This document shows positions 54,928 through 63,256 of a stretch of DNA of 64,000 bases, one piece after another. Under the pieces are notes generated by a model. The model was not told the origin of the DNA and did not search any database. It saw nothing but the letters and a program-made list of their open reading frames with translations. This DNA comes from Methylomonas paludis (GTDB lineage Bacteria; Pseudomonadota; Gammaproteobacteria; Methylococcales; Methylomonadaceae). The stretch covers positions 2,728,001 to 2,792,000 of the forward strand of contig NZ_CP073754.1 of assembly GCF_018734325.1 (NCBI RefSeq), written 5' to 3'. A program made the position numbers and the translations under genes. Position 1 is the stretch's first letter. The number at the start of each line of letters is the position of its first letter.

Positions 54928-56673
54928 GTGGAAAATCAAGCGCCCGATATTAAAGATTATTTAAAAATAATCAAAAGACGCAGTAAATTCGTCATCATTC
55001 CCTTCGTCGCTATTTCGCTGCTCAGCATCGTTCTTGCCGTAGTATTACCGTCGGTATTCCGTTCCAGCGCCACCATTCTGATTGAAGAACAGGAGATACC
55101 ATCAGAATTGGTACGCTCTACTGTTACCACTTTTGCTGATCAGCGTATCCAGATTATCAGCCAACGCATCATGTCGCGCGTCAATCTGATGGAAATTGTT
55201 AAAAAATTCAATCTCTATACTGAAGATCTGAAATCCAAAACCGAAGAAAAAGTTTTGGACAAAATGCGTAAAAGTATCAAAGTCGAAACCATCAGTGCGG
55301 ATGTTATTGATCCACGTAATGGTGTGCCTACAAAAGCGACCATAGCCTTTGTTTTAAGCTTTGACGACAACTCGCCTGCCCTATGCCAAAAAGTCGCCAA
55401 TGAATTAGTCTCTTTGTTTTTGAAAGAAAACATTAAAACCCGCACCGAATCAGCCGATAATGCCGCATTGTTTTTACAAGAGGAATCTAAACGCCTGAAG
55501 GATAAGATTCAGGAAATTCAAACCAGATTAGCCGGATTTAAAGAGAAAAACCTGAATCTGCTGCCAGAAATCAGCCAGATGAATCAGCAGGAAGTGACAG
55601 CCTTAACTAATCAGTTACAGGCTCTGGACAATCAGGATCGCGCTGCCCAGGAACGCCGCTTTTATATGGAAGGCCAATTAGCTCAGGTTGATCCGAATAC
55701 TTCGGCAACCAATGCGGTAGGTAACCGGGTGTTTGACATGAAAGACCGCCTTAAACAATTGCAGTCGGAATATCCTTCCTTATCAGCACATTATTCAGAC
55801 ACTCATCCTGATGTCGTCAAAACCAAACGTGAAATCGATTCACTGCAAAAAGAAATCGGCTCCAATACCGATGTCAATGACATTCATGGGGAATTAACTG
55901 CCAAGAAATCGGAACTGGCATTGATACTAAAACAATATTCTGACAAACATCCTGATGTTGTTAAACTACAAAAACAAATATCGGCATTGCAGCAAGAATT
56001 GGTTAATGCCAAAGAACATGAATATGCTAATGTCACTATCATGCCTGATAATCCGGCCTACATTACCCTGAAGACTCAGCTTGAATCTGTCGACAGTGAA
56101 ATTAGATCGCTGGCCCAAACTCGCAGCCAAATGAATTCCAGAATTGCTGATTTACGTGAAAAACTGCGTCAATCCCCATTAGTGGAAAAAGAATATTTAG
56201 ACATGCTGCAAGAACTGGATAACACCAATCAGCGTTATCGGGAAGTAAGCGCTCGAGAAATGGAAGCCGAAATTGCCCAACAACTGGAGATTCAGAAAAA
56301 AGGCGAGCGTTTTACCTTGATTGACCCGCCACAGGAACCACTGCAAGCCTTCAGCCCCAACCGCATTGTAATTTTATTTCTGGGCATGGTTGTAGCGATT
56401 GCTGGTGGATTCGGTACTGTTGCTCTAGTGGAACTGCTTGATTCAACTATCCATAGTGAAAAATCAATTGCAGCTATTCTAGGTTCTGCCCCGCTGGCCA
56501 CGATCCCTTATTTGGAAAATGCCAAAGAAAGTATCGACCGGAAAAAGCGCCGGCTATCATTGCTGATTTCCATCCTGATATCCAGTATTGTGGCTGTTAT
56601 TGCCTTTAACTTTATCATCATGCCGCTTGACGTTTTTTGGTTCAAATTGCTGCGAGTTCTCAGCACACTCTAA
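54928..56673 (+). CDS. Wzz/GumC-type polysaccharide chain-length determinant
   Basis: Inner-membrane co-polymerase of 581 residues. Two transmembrane helices (about residues 20-41 and 480-498) flank a long periplasmic coiled coil; a third hydrophobic segment lies near the C-terminus (LLISILISSIVAVIAFNFI). The start codon is GTG, one base after the previous stop. It contains two copies of a motif, YSDTHPDVVK (289-298) and YSDKHPDVVK (337-346), 48 residues apart, suggesting an internal duplication. It would set polymer length together with the ATPase encoded next. Confidence 0.82.
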   Translation: MENQAPDIKDYLKIIKRRSKFVIIPFVAISLLSIVLAVVLPSVFRSSATILIEEQEIPSELVRSTVTTFADQRIQIISQRIMSRVNLMEIVKKFNLYTEDLKSKTEEKVLDKMRKSIKVETISADVIDPRNGVPTKATIAFVLSFDDNSPALCQKVANELVSLFLKENIKTRTESADNAALFLQEESKRLKDKIQEIQTRLAGFKEKNLNLLPEISQMNQQEVTALTNQLQALDNQDRAAQERRFYMEGQLAQVDPNTSATNAVGNRVFDMKDRLKQLQSEYPSLSAHYSDTHPDVVKTKREIDSLQKEIGSNTDVNDIHGELTAKKSELALILKQYSDKHPDVVKLQKQISALQQELVNAKEHEYANVTIMPDNPAYITLKTQLESVDSEIRSLAQTRSQMNSRIADLREKLRQSPLVEKEYLDMLQELDNTNQRYREVSAREMEAEIAQQLEIQKKGERFTLIDPPQEPLQAFSPNRIVILFLGMVVAIAGGFGTVALVELLDSTIHSEKSIAAILGSAPLATIPYLENAKESIDRKKRRLSLLISILISSIVAVIAFNFIIMPLDVFWFKLLRVLSTL

Positions 56674-56694
56674 TTTTTTAATGAGATAAAACCC

Positions 56695-57465
56695 ATGAAT
56701 TCAATTCAGAATATTGCGAGCAACGGCAGACAGGCTGGCATTAGTACCGATAACAGCATTATCAATATTGCCTACACCCAAACTGCTGTGCAACCAGTCA
56801 ATAATGCGCTATTAAAGAAAAACAGAATCATCTCGCCCTTACAGGCCGGCAAATGGCTGGAATCTTATCGGATGTTGCGCACCCGCTGCCTGCAAACTAT
56901 GGACAATATGGGTTGGCAAACCTTGGCTATCACCAGTACCAGTGCCAAAACCGGCAATAGTCTTACCGCCGCCAATCTAGCCATCAGCATTGCTCTGGAA
57001 CTAAACCGTACCGTATTATTGGTGGACACCAATTTCCTGAATCCGGCCATAGACCAATTATTTGGCTTACAGGTAAAAAGCGGCTTGAGTGATTTTCTGC
57101 TCCACGATGTTGAGCTTAGCAGTGTGCTGATCAATCCCGGCATAGAACGGCTGGTGATCTTACCGGCAGGCAAACCTATGCTTAATTCCACTGAGATGTT
57201 GCATGCCCCAAAAATGCTGAGTTTGGTCAGCGAATTAAAAAACCGTTATCCCTCACGCATTATTATTTTCGACTTACCGCCGATCTTGGCGCAAGATGAT
57301 GCTTTAGGTTTTGCACCTTACGTTGACGCTTTGTTATTGGTGATTGATGAGGGCCAAACCCGAACCGAAGAGCTTAAGAAAACTGCGTCATTACTAAAAG
57401 GTATCAATGTGCTAGGTACTGTCTTCAACAAATCAACCGACCATAAGATTCGTTATCAAGATTAA
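56695..57465 (+). CDS. CpsD/CapB-like ATPase with a degenerate P-loop
   Basis: Cytoplasmic protein of 256 residues of the bacterial tyrosine kinase (BY-kinase) type. Walker A' is VLLVDTNFLNP (D111) and Walker B is IIIFDLPPIL (D193). The P-loop, expected as GEGKS-L-T-A, reads KTGNSLTA, so the invariant Lys is Asn88. The C-terminus has one Tyr rather than a Tyr cluster. It may therefore bind nucleotide poorly and act as a structural partner of the chain-length protein. It is the last gene of the four-gene cluster and ends at a large hairpin. Confidence 0.75.
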   Translation: MNSIQNIASNGRQAGISTDNSIINIAYTQTAVQPVNNALLKKNRIISPLQAGKWLESYRMLRTRCLQTMDNMGWQTLAITSTSAKTGNSLTAANLAISIALELNRTVLLVDTNFLNPAIDQLFGLQVKSGLSDFLLHDVELSSVLINPGIERLVILPAGKPMLNSTEMLHAPKMLSLVSELKNRYPSRIIIFDLPPILAQDDALGFAPYVDALLLVIDEGQTRTEELKKTASLLKGINVLGTVFNKSTDHKIRYQD

Positions 57466-57472
57466 TGGCCGA

Positions 57473-57506
57473 CGGCAACAGACGGCCCTTAGGCTGTCTG
57501 TTGCCG
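57473..57506 (+). terminator. Large hairpin after the exopolysaccharide cluster
   Basis: CGGCAACAGAC (57473-57483) and GTCTGTTGCCG (57496-57506) are perfect 11-base arms eight bases after the stop codon, and the loop can pair further. There is no T run, so it may act as a Rho-assisted end or as 3' protection between convergent units. Confidence 0.6.
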
Positions 57507-57561
57507 GGTAAGATAAAAATGTGATGAGCTATGTTGTTTGTCAGGAACGAAACCCATATCC

Positions 57562-59790
57562 TCAATGATTTAGGACTTGCAAGCTATCAGAAAAGGTCTT
57601 GGCATCTTGATAACCGATAATACGACTGGCCGAATTTTCTGTTCCGGCACTGGTAAAGAAAATAATGCCAGGGGGACCAATTAATCCGAAATGTTTTAAC
57701 AAAACCATATCTTCCTGATTATTTTCAGTTACATCAGCTTGTAAAAGCACATAATCCGCCAACAAGTGCTGCACTTCGGCATCAGTAAAAGTGTATTCTT
57801 CCATTTCCTTGCAAGACACACACCACTCAGCATAAAAATCCAGCATCACCGGTTTATGATTAGCGGTAGCCTGTTTAACTTTGCTGTCCAACTCAGCTAA
57901 TGTATGAACTTTTTGAAAAACCAGACCTATCTTAGCTTGTTGCGGTGTATTAGCTGCCAAGCCCTGGAGTGGCTGTAATAAATTTTTACTGCCGGCACTC
58001 AATCCGATCAATTCCAAAACACCCCATACCAACATGACAAACCCGAGGCCTTTCCATAATTTCCGCCAACCGGAAGCAGAGTTGGGTAATGGATCAATAG
58101 CACTTAGATAAATACCCGGAATAATCAGCAGCAAAGCGGTGAAGAATATGACTAGGTTAATCGGTAAAATTCTGGACAGCATCCAGACGGCGACACCCAA
58201 CATGATTACCCCGAATACCGTTTTGGTACTGTTTAACCATGCGCCTGATTTCGGCAACAGCTTGCCTGCCGAAGCGCCCAAGGCCAATAAGGGTAAGCCC
58301 ATCCCCAAACCCATAGCGAACAAGGCGAAACCGCCCAGCACCACATCACCTGTCTGACCAATATAGATCAAGGCGGCGGCCAGCGGTGCCGCAACACAAG
58401 GGCCGACAATCAAGGCAGATAGCGCCCCCATTATTCCAGCCCCCCAATAGGAGCCATCGCGATGTTTGTCGCTGGAGTTCAGCACCCGATTTTGCAATGA
58501 TTGCGGCAACTCCAGATTGTAAAAACCAAACATTGATAACGATAACACTACGAACACGCTACTGAATGCAGTAATTACCCAAGGATTTTGAAAGGCTGCC
58601 TGTAAATTACTGCCGAACAAGGCTGCCAGAATGCCAAACAGGGTATACATTAAGGCTGAGGCCAGCACATAACTTAAGGAAAGTAGAAAGGCTTTTCGGG
58701 TAGTGATATCGCTGCCTTGCCCGACAATAATACCTGACAGAATAGGTATCATAGGAAAAACACAGGGCGTGAAAGCCAGCAGCACGCCAAAACCAAAAAA
58801 ACTCAACAAGGTCAGTGCCAAACCATCCCGTTTTAATGAGTTGACAATATTATCCTGTTCCGAATTCGCTGCTACAGAGGATGTCTTATTCAGTGCTGCT
58901 GGTAAAATGACGGCGGGTAAACTCAAGCTGACCCTGGTCTGCATTGGCGGGTAACAAACACCGCGTTCAGCACAGCCCTGATATTTGGCCAGCAGGACTA
59001 TGGTTTCGGCATCGGGCTGGTCGCGCACGACACTCACATCAGCAGCCACTTCCTGACGATAAATTTCTACCTGGCCAAACTCGGCATCATGATAGGCTTC
59101 ACCAGGCGGTAACTGCAGTTTTGCCAAATGCACCTGGCTAGCAACTCCCTCCAGGCTCAAGAGCAGTTTATCCTTGTAAAGATAATAGCCAGGGGCAGGT
59201 ATCCAAGTGACATGCAGCGTGTGATCATCCTTGACTTCCGCATTAAACTTAAACGCTTGCTCTGCCGGTAGTAAATCACTATTAAAAGCCCCCGGAGCCA
59301 GATTCTTAAAATTTTGTACCAAGTGGCTCAAGCCACTATCGCTATTACTGGCTGGCTTTGCCGGTAGCACCACATCCAAAATGACTTTTTGCGGCGGATA
59401 ACATACGCCAATATCCGCGCAGCCTTGGTATTTAACAAGCAAACTAAGTTTATCTTCAGCAGTGCTATACAATAGCGGCAATTCAACCTTAGTCAGGCCA
59501 CGATAGACCACGACCTCACCAAATACTGCGTCCTGTTCGACAACACCAGTAGGTAAGGAATACTCACCAAGCTGAATAGACTGGATTTGCGACTGAAACT
59601 TAATTTTGTCCTGATAAAGATGATAACCTTCAGCAATCTGCCAGCTAATCTCCAATTTTTCTGGAGAAATCGCTCGCACAGACAGCTGAAAAGCCTGGTC
59701 AACGGGAAGAATATCCTTGCTATCCAAGGCCGGTAAGGTTTGCGAAACCATCCCGAAAAAAATCAAAACAATCAGTCTATACACAAGCAT
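57562..59790 (-). CDS. dsbD: DsbD thiol:disulfide interchange protein with tandem alpha domains
   Basis: Inner-membrane protein that carries electrons from cytoplasmic thioredoxin to periplasmic thiols. After the signal peptide come two nDsbD (alpha) domains, each with a Cys pair: C124/C130 (YQGCADIGVCYPP) and C273/C279 (YQGCAERGVCYPP). The membrane domain has C343 (AFTPCVFP) and C465 (VGPCVAAP), and the C-terminal thioredoxin domain has C657/C660 (WCVSC). Length is 742 residues against about 565 for E. coli DsbD, which has one alpha domain. I chose ATG 59790, where the signal peptide begins; an ATG at 59826 adds 12 residues. In a methylotroph it would support cytochrome c maturation. Confidence 0.9.
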   Translation of the reverse strand: MLVYRLIVLIFFGMVSQTLPALDSKDILPVDQAFQLSVRAISPEKLEISWQIAEGYHLYQDKIKFQSQIQSIQLGEYSLPTGVVEQDAVFGEVVVYRGLTKVELPLLYSTAEDKLSLLVKYQGCADIGVCYPPQKVILDVVLPAKPASNSDSGLSHLVQNFKNLAPGAFNSDLLPAEQAFKFNAEVKDDHTLHVTWIPAPGYYLYKDKLLLSLEGVASQVHLAKLQLPPGEAYHDAEFGQVEIYRQEVAADVSVVRDQPDAETIVLLAKYQGCAERGVCYPPMQTRVSLSLPAVILPAALNKTSSVAANSEQDNIVNSLKRDGLALTLLSFFGFGVLLAFTPCVFPMIPILSGIIVGQGSDITTRKAFLLSLSYVLASALMYTLFGILAALFGSNLQAAFQNPWVITAFSSVFVVLSLSMFGFYNLELPQSLQNRVLNSSDKHRDGSYWGAGIMGALSALIVGPCVAAPLAAALIYIGQTGDVVLGGFALFAMGLGMGLPLLALGASAGKLLPKSGAWLNSTKTVFGVIMLGVAVWMLSRILPINLVIFFTALLLIIPGIYLSAIDPLPNSASGWRKLWKGLGFVMLVWGVLELIGLSAGSKNLLQPLQGLAANTPQQAKIGLVFQKVHTLAELDSKVKQATANHKPVMLDFYAEWCVSCKEMEEYTFTDAEVQHLLADYVLLQADVTENNQEDMVLLKHFGLIGPPGIIFFTSAGTENSASRIIGYQDAKTFSDSLQVLNH

Positions 59791-60053
59791 ATATCCATCC
59801 AGGAAAAATATTTCGGCAAACCGCAATCAATTGTGACAGCAAACATATAAGAAATTGATAATATTTATTATTTTCTAAAAGACCCTGTATAACTGGGTTT
59901 ATCGGCTTTCTGCGCATCCCGTACCAGTTCTATCGCTAATTCAGCATTTTTCAAGCAGAACCATGTCAAAATAACAAATGCCACTTAATAATTATCCAGT
60001 AATTTCTGGCGGTATGCTTTACTATCCACTGTTTTTTTGATTTGGGTCTCAAA

Positions 60054-60488
60054 ATGAAAATCATGCAAGCCCTGTTTTTGTTTTTTTTGATTGTACCTTT
60101 TGTGGAAATCTACGTTCTACTGGAAGTAGGTAGTTTAATCGGCGCCTTTCCGACAATTTTTTTAGTGGTATTTACTGCGGTATTGGGGGCTTGGCTGCTG
60201 AAAAGACAAGGCTTTAGTACCTGGCAGCGTTTCCAGAATAATTTACAACAAGGCATTATGCCGACTTACGAAATTATTGAAGGCCCCATTTTACTAGTTG
60301 GCGGGGCGCTTTTGCTGACACCAGGATTTTTCAGCGATCTGTTGGGATTTGCCTGTCTGATTCCGGCTCTACGCAAAAAAATCGCTGAGCAAGTCATTGA
60401 AAATTTTCTGATAACTGAGTCTGGATTCAGCAAGCATTCGGCCACTAATGACCGGATTATTGAGGGTGAATTCAAAAAAGAAGAATAA
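60054..60488 (+). CDS. fxsA: FxsA family membrane protein
   Basis: Inner-membrane protein of 144 residues with two to four hydrophobic helices. The opening FLIVPFVEIYVLLEVGSLIG and the GGALLLTPGFFSDLLG segment are the FxsA signature. In E. coli FxsA relieves F-plasmid exclusion of phage T7; the general role is unknown. I chose ATG 60054 because it starts the family-typical protein; a TTG at 60042 would add four residues. It is followed by a hairpin and a convergent DUF2892 gene. Confidence 0.87.
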   Translation: MKIMQALFLFFLIVPFVEIYVLLEVGSLIGAFPTIFLVVFTAVLGAWLLKRQGFSTWQRFQNNLQQGIMPTYEIIEGPILLVGGALLLTPGFFSDLLGFACLIPALRKKIAEQVIENFLITESGFSKHSATNDRIIEGEFKKEE

Positions 60489-60495
60489 CACCCCC

Positions 60496-60532
60496 TGCCC
60501 GAGTCCGTAACTTGGCTGCTACGGATTCTGGG
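60496..60532. terminator. Hairpin between convergent fxsA and DUF2892 genes
   Basis: GCCC-GAG-TCCGTA pairs with TACGGA-TTC-T-GGGC (one bulge) over 60496-60532. It lies between two convergent stop codons without a T run on the plus side, so it is a tentative bidirectional terminator. Confidence 0.4.
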
Positions 60533-60549
60533 CTAAGATATTTAAGCCT

Positions 60550-60801
60550 TTACGATTGTGCATCTACCTTGTCTTCAACAACCTGATCCTGACCCAGACT
60601 GTTGTGGTTAAACCCGGAATAAGCTGGACACCAGCCGAAATAACTGGTTGCCACTAACAGAGCCCCTGCCACCAATAGCAGTACGCTTCCTGGAAACAGT
60701 GAGAAAAACAACAGCACTAAACCGGAGACCATGCGGACTTTTTTATCTTTTAGGCCGATGTTATGTTCAAATTTTACTAAACGTTTATAATCAAAACTCA
60801 T
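60550..60801 (-). CDS. DUF2892 family small membrane protein
   Basis: Protein of 83 residues with two hydrophobic helices (VSGLVLLFFSLFPGSVLLLVAGALLVATSYFG) and the DUF2892 motif KKVRMVSG near the start. The conserved Cys-Pro appears as FGWCPAYSGF after the second helix. Related domains occur beside rhodanese in YgaP-type proteins, but this stands alone. The function is unknown. Confidence 0.82.
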   Translation of the reverse strand: MSFDYKRLVKFEHNIGLKDKKVRMVSGLVLLFFSLFPGSVLLLVAGALLVATSYFGWCPAYSGFNHNSLGQDQVVEDKVDAQS

Positions 60802-60896
60802 ATCCTATCCTCATTTATAGTGTTTATATCCTGAATTGATCTTGTCCCTTAACAGATCGCCAATATACACAGCTAGACAAAATCTGCCAATAAAAA

Positions 60897-63068
60897 ATGG
60901 ATGCTTCCGCAATTATTAGTTCTTTAAACGATGCTCAACGACTGGCCGTATCGGCACCAGATCGAGCCACATTAGTGTTAGCCGGGGCCGGCAGCGGTAA
61001 AACCCGGGTACTGGTGCACAGGATTGTCTGGCATATACTGATAAATCACATCCAACCTCACAATATTCTGGCGGTGACATTTACCAACAAAGCTGCCACT
61101 GAAATGCGCAACCGGATAGAAAGTTTGCTGAATATTTCTACACGCAGCATGTGGATAGGAACCTTCCACGGCTTAGCCCACCGGTTGTTAAGACAACATA
61201 GCAAATTGGCCAAATTACCCGAAACCTTTCAGGTAATGGATAGTGACGACCAGTTACGCATCATCAAAAGACTTTTAAAAAACCTGAATATTGATGACAC
61301 TAAATGGCCACCCAAACAGCTGCAATGGTTTATCAACAGCCAGAAAGAAGAGGGCCGCCGGGCCCGGCATATGGAAAGCAACGGGGACATTTACTACCGA
61401 CAAATGCTGGCGGTTTATCAGGCTTACGAAGAACTGTGTAATCGCTCTGGTCTGGTGGACTTTGCCGAGCTGTTACTCAGAGCCCATGAAACATTACGTG
61501 ATAATGAAGAATTGCTGAATTTTTACCGCTCAAGATTCCAGCAAGTACATGTCGATGAATTCCAGGACACCAACACCATTCAGTATGCCTGGTTGCGCCT
61601 GTTAACTGAAGGTAAGGACAACCTGTTTGTGGTGGGAGATGACGATCAATGCATTTACGGCTGGCGCGGCGCCAAAATCGAAAATATTTTTAATTTTCAA
61701 AAACACTACCCCGGTCATCAAGTGATTCGCCTGGAGCAGAATTACCGTTCTACCGGCCACATTCTCAGAGCGGCCAACACCCTGATTGCCAACAACGAGG
61801 GCAGAATGGGCAAGGAGTTGTGGACGGATGCCGGCGAAGGTCAACCATTATCACTTTACACCGCGTTTAACGAACAGGACGAAGCCCATTTTGTGGTGGA
61901 AAAAATTCGCCTCTGGGCCAGGGAAGGCGGACTACGCAGCGACACGGCCATTCTCTATCGTTCCAACGCTCAATCCAGGCAATTTGAAGAACGCCTAATG
62001 ACTACTGCCACCCCTTACCGGGTTTATGGCGGTCTACGCTTTTTTGAGCGCATGGAAATTAAAAACGCCTTGGCCTATCTGCGCCTGATGAATAATCAGC
62101 ACGATGACGCTTCTTTTGAACGCATAGTCAATACACCCACTCGGGGCATAGGCGCCAAAACCCTGGACAATATGCGCTCGCTCGCCCGAGAACAACAACT
62201 GTCGCTATGGCGAGCCTCTCAGTTTATGCTGGAACAAAAACAATTATCGGCGCGGGCCGCTAGTGCCCTGCAGAGCTTCTTAAGCCTAATCCAAAAACTA
62301 GGTCAGGATAGTACCGATCTGCCGCTGCACGAAAAAGTAAAATTCGTCATCGAAGCCAGCGCACTGCTGGATTTGTATAAAAAGGAAAAACAGGATAAAG
62401 GCGAAACCCGAGTGGAAAACCTGGAGGAATTGGTCAATGCCGCCCGCTTGTTCGATTATCAAAACAATAATGATGATGAAGAAAATTTAAGTGAATTAGA
62501 CATGTTTTTGGCTCATGCCACCCTGGAGGCCGGCGAGAATCAGGGAGAGGCCGAAGAAGACTGCGTACAGCTGATGACCATCCACTCCGCCAAGGGGCTG
62601 GAGTTTAAACTGGTATTTATGGTCGGCATGGAAGATGGCTTATTTCCCTCTCAGCAGGCCCTGGATGATGTCGGACGCTTACAAGAAGAACGGCGTTTAT
62701 GTTATGTGGGCATCACCCGCGCCATGCAGCAACTATATTTAAGCCACGCAGAATCAAGACGCCTGTACGGTAAAGACAGCTATCCGCGCCCTTCCCGCTT
62801 CATCCGTGAAATTCCAGAGGACTTACTGCAAGAAATTCGTATGCGTGCCAATATCAGCAGACCGCTCAGCACTTCACCCAACCAATCACAAAAAATAAGT
62901 AATAACTCGGCTTATAGACTGGGCCAAACCGTCAGACACGCCAAATTTGGCGAAGGTGTAGTACTTCAAACCGAAGGCGAAGGCGCCGAAGAAAAAGTGC
63001 AAATTAATTTTCGTAATGAAGGAATCAAATGGCTGATGCTGGCCTATGCCAAACTTGAGAAAGCCTGA
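60897..63068 (+). CDS. uvrD: DNA helicase II (UvrD)
   Basis: Superfamily 1 helicase of 723 residues acting in nucleotide excision and mismatch repair. The Q motif/Walker A region reads LAGAGSGKTRVLVHR, Walker B is VHVDEFQDTN, motif III is VVGDDDQCIYGWRGA, motif V is MTIHSAKGLEFKLVF and motif VI is EERRLCYVGITRA. The last 50 residues form a Tudor-like module (GQTVRHAKFGEGVVLQ) used for RNA polymerase binding. Length matches UvrD (720). No LexA box was recognised in the 95-base leader. Confidence 0.96.
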   Translation: MDASAIISSLNDAQRLAVSAPDRATLVLAGAGSGKTRVLVHRIVWHILINHIQPHNILAVTFTNKAATEMRNRIESLLNISTRSMWIGTFHGLAHRLLRQHSKLAKLPETFQVMDSDDQLRIIKRLLKNLNIDDTKWPPKQLQWFINSQKEEGRRARHMESNGDIYYRQMLAVYQAYEELCNRSGLVDFAELLLRAHETLRDNEELLNFYRSRFQQVHVDEFQDTNTIQYAWLRLLTEGKDNLFVVGDDDQCIYGWRGAKIENIFNFQKHYPGHQVIRLEQNYRSTGHILRAANTLIANNEGRMGKELWTDAGEGQPLSLYTAFNEQDEAHFVVEKIRLWAREGGLRSDTAILYRSNAQSRQFEERLMTTATPYRVYGGLRFFERMEIKNALAYLRLMNNQHDDASFERIVNTPTRGIGAKTLDNMRSLAREQQLSLWRASQFMLEQKQLSARAASALQSFLSLIQKLGQDSTDLPLHEKVKFVIEASALLDLYKKEKQDKGETRVENLEELVNAARLFDYQNNNDDEENLSELDMFLAHATLEAGENQGEAEEDCVQLMTIHSAKGLEFKLVFMVGMEDGLFPSQQALDDVGRLQEERRLCYVGITRAMQQLYLSHAESRRLYGKDSYPRPSRFIREIPEDLLQEIRMRANISRPLSTSPNQSQKISNNSAYRLGQTVRHAKFGEGVVLQTEGEGAEEKVQINFRNEGIKWLMLAYAKLEKA

Positions 63069-63178
63069 CATTCGCTACATCAATCCCAAAACTGACGAAA
63101 TCTCTGGGCGGCACCGACATTTTCGCAACCAGACTATCTAGATCTCCAAGCAAATCGAGAAAAATCCCCGGCCTGACT

Positions 63179-63207
63179 CTTGAAAACCAGCCCGATCATC
63201 CCCAAGT
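63179..63207 (+). promoter_or_regulatory. Sigma-32 heat-shock promoter of htpG
   Basis: CTTGAAA (63179-63185), a 14-base spacer, and CCCCAAGT (63200-63207) match the sigma-32 consensus (CTTGAAA, 11-16 bases, CCCCATNT) closely. It lies 50 bases before the htpG start, and htpG is a known member of the heat-shock regulon. Confidence 0.75.
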
Positions 63208-63256
63208 TGCTGACTAAAGAATTTTAACTTAGTCTTAACCCGAGAAGAGTATAAAC

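Noticed and set aside
60802..60896. LexA box before uvrD
   Set aside because: The only near match, TTGT-N6-ACAG, has the wrong spacing for CTGT-N8-ACAG.
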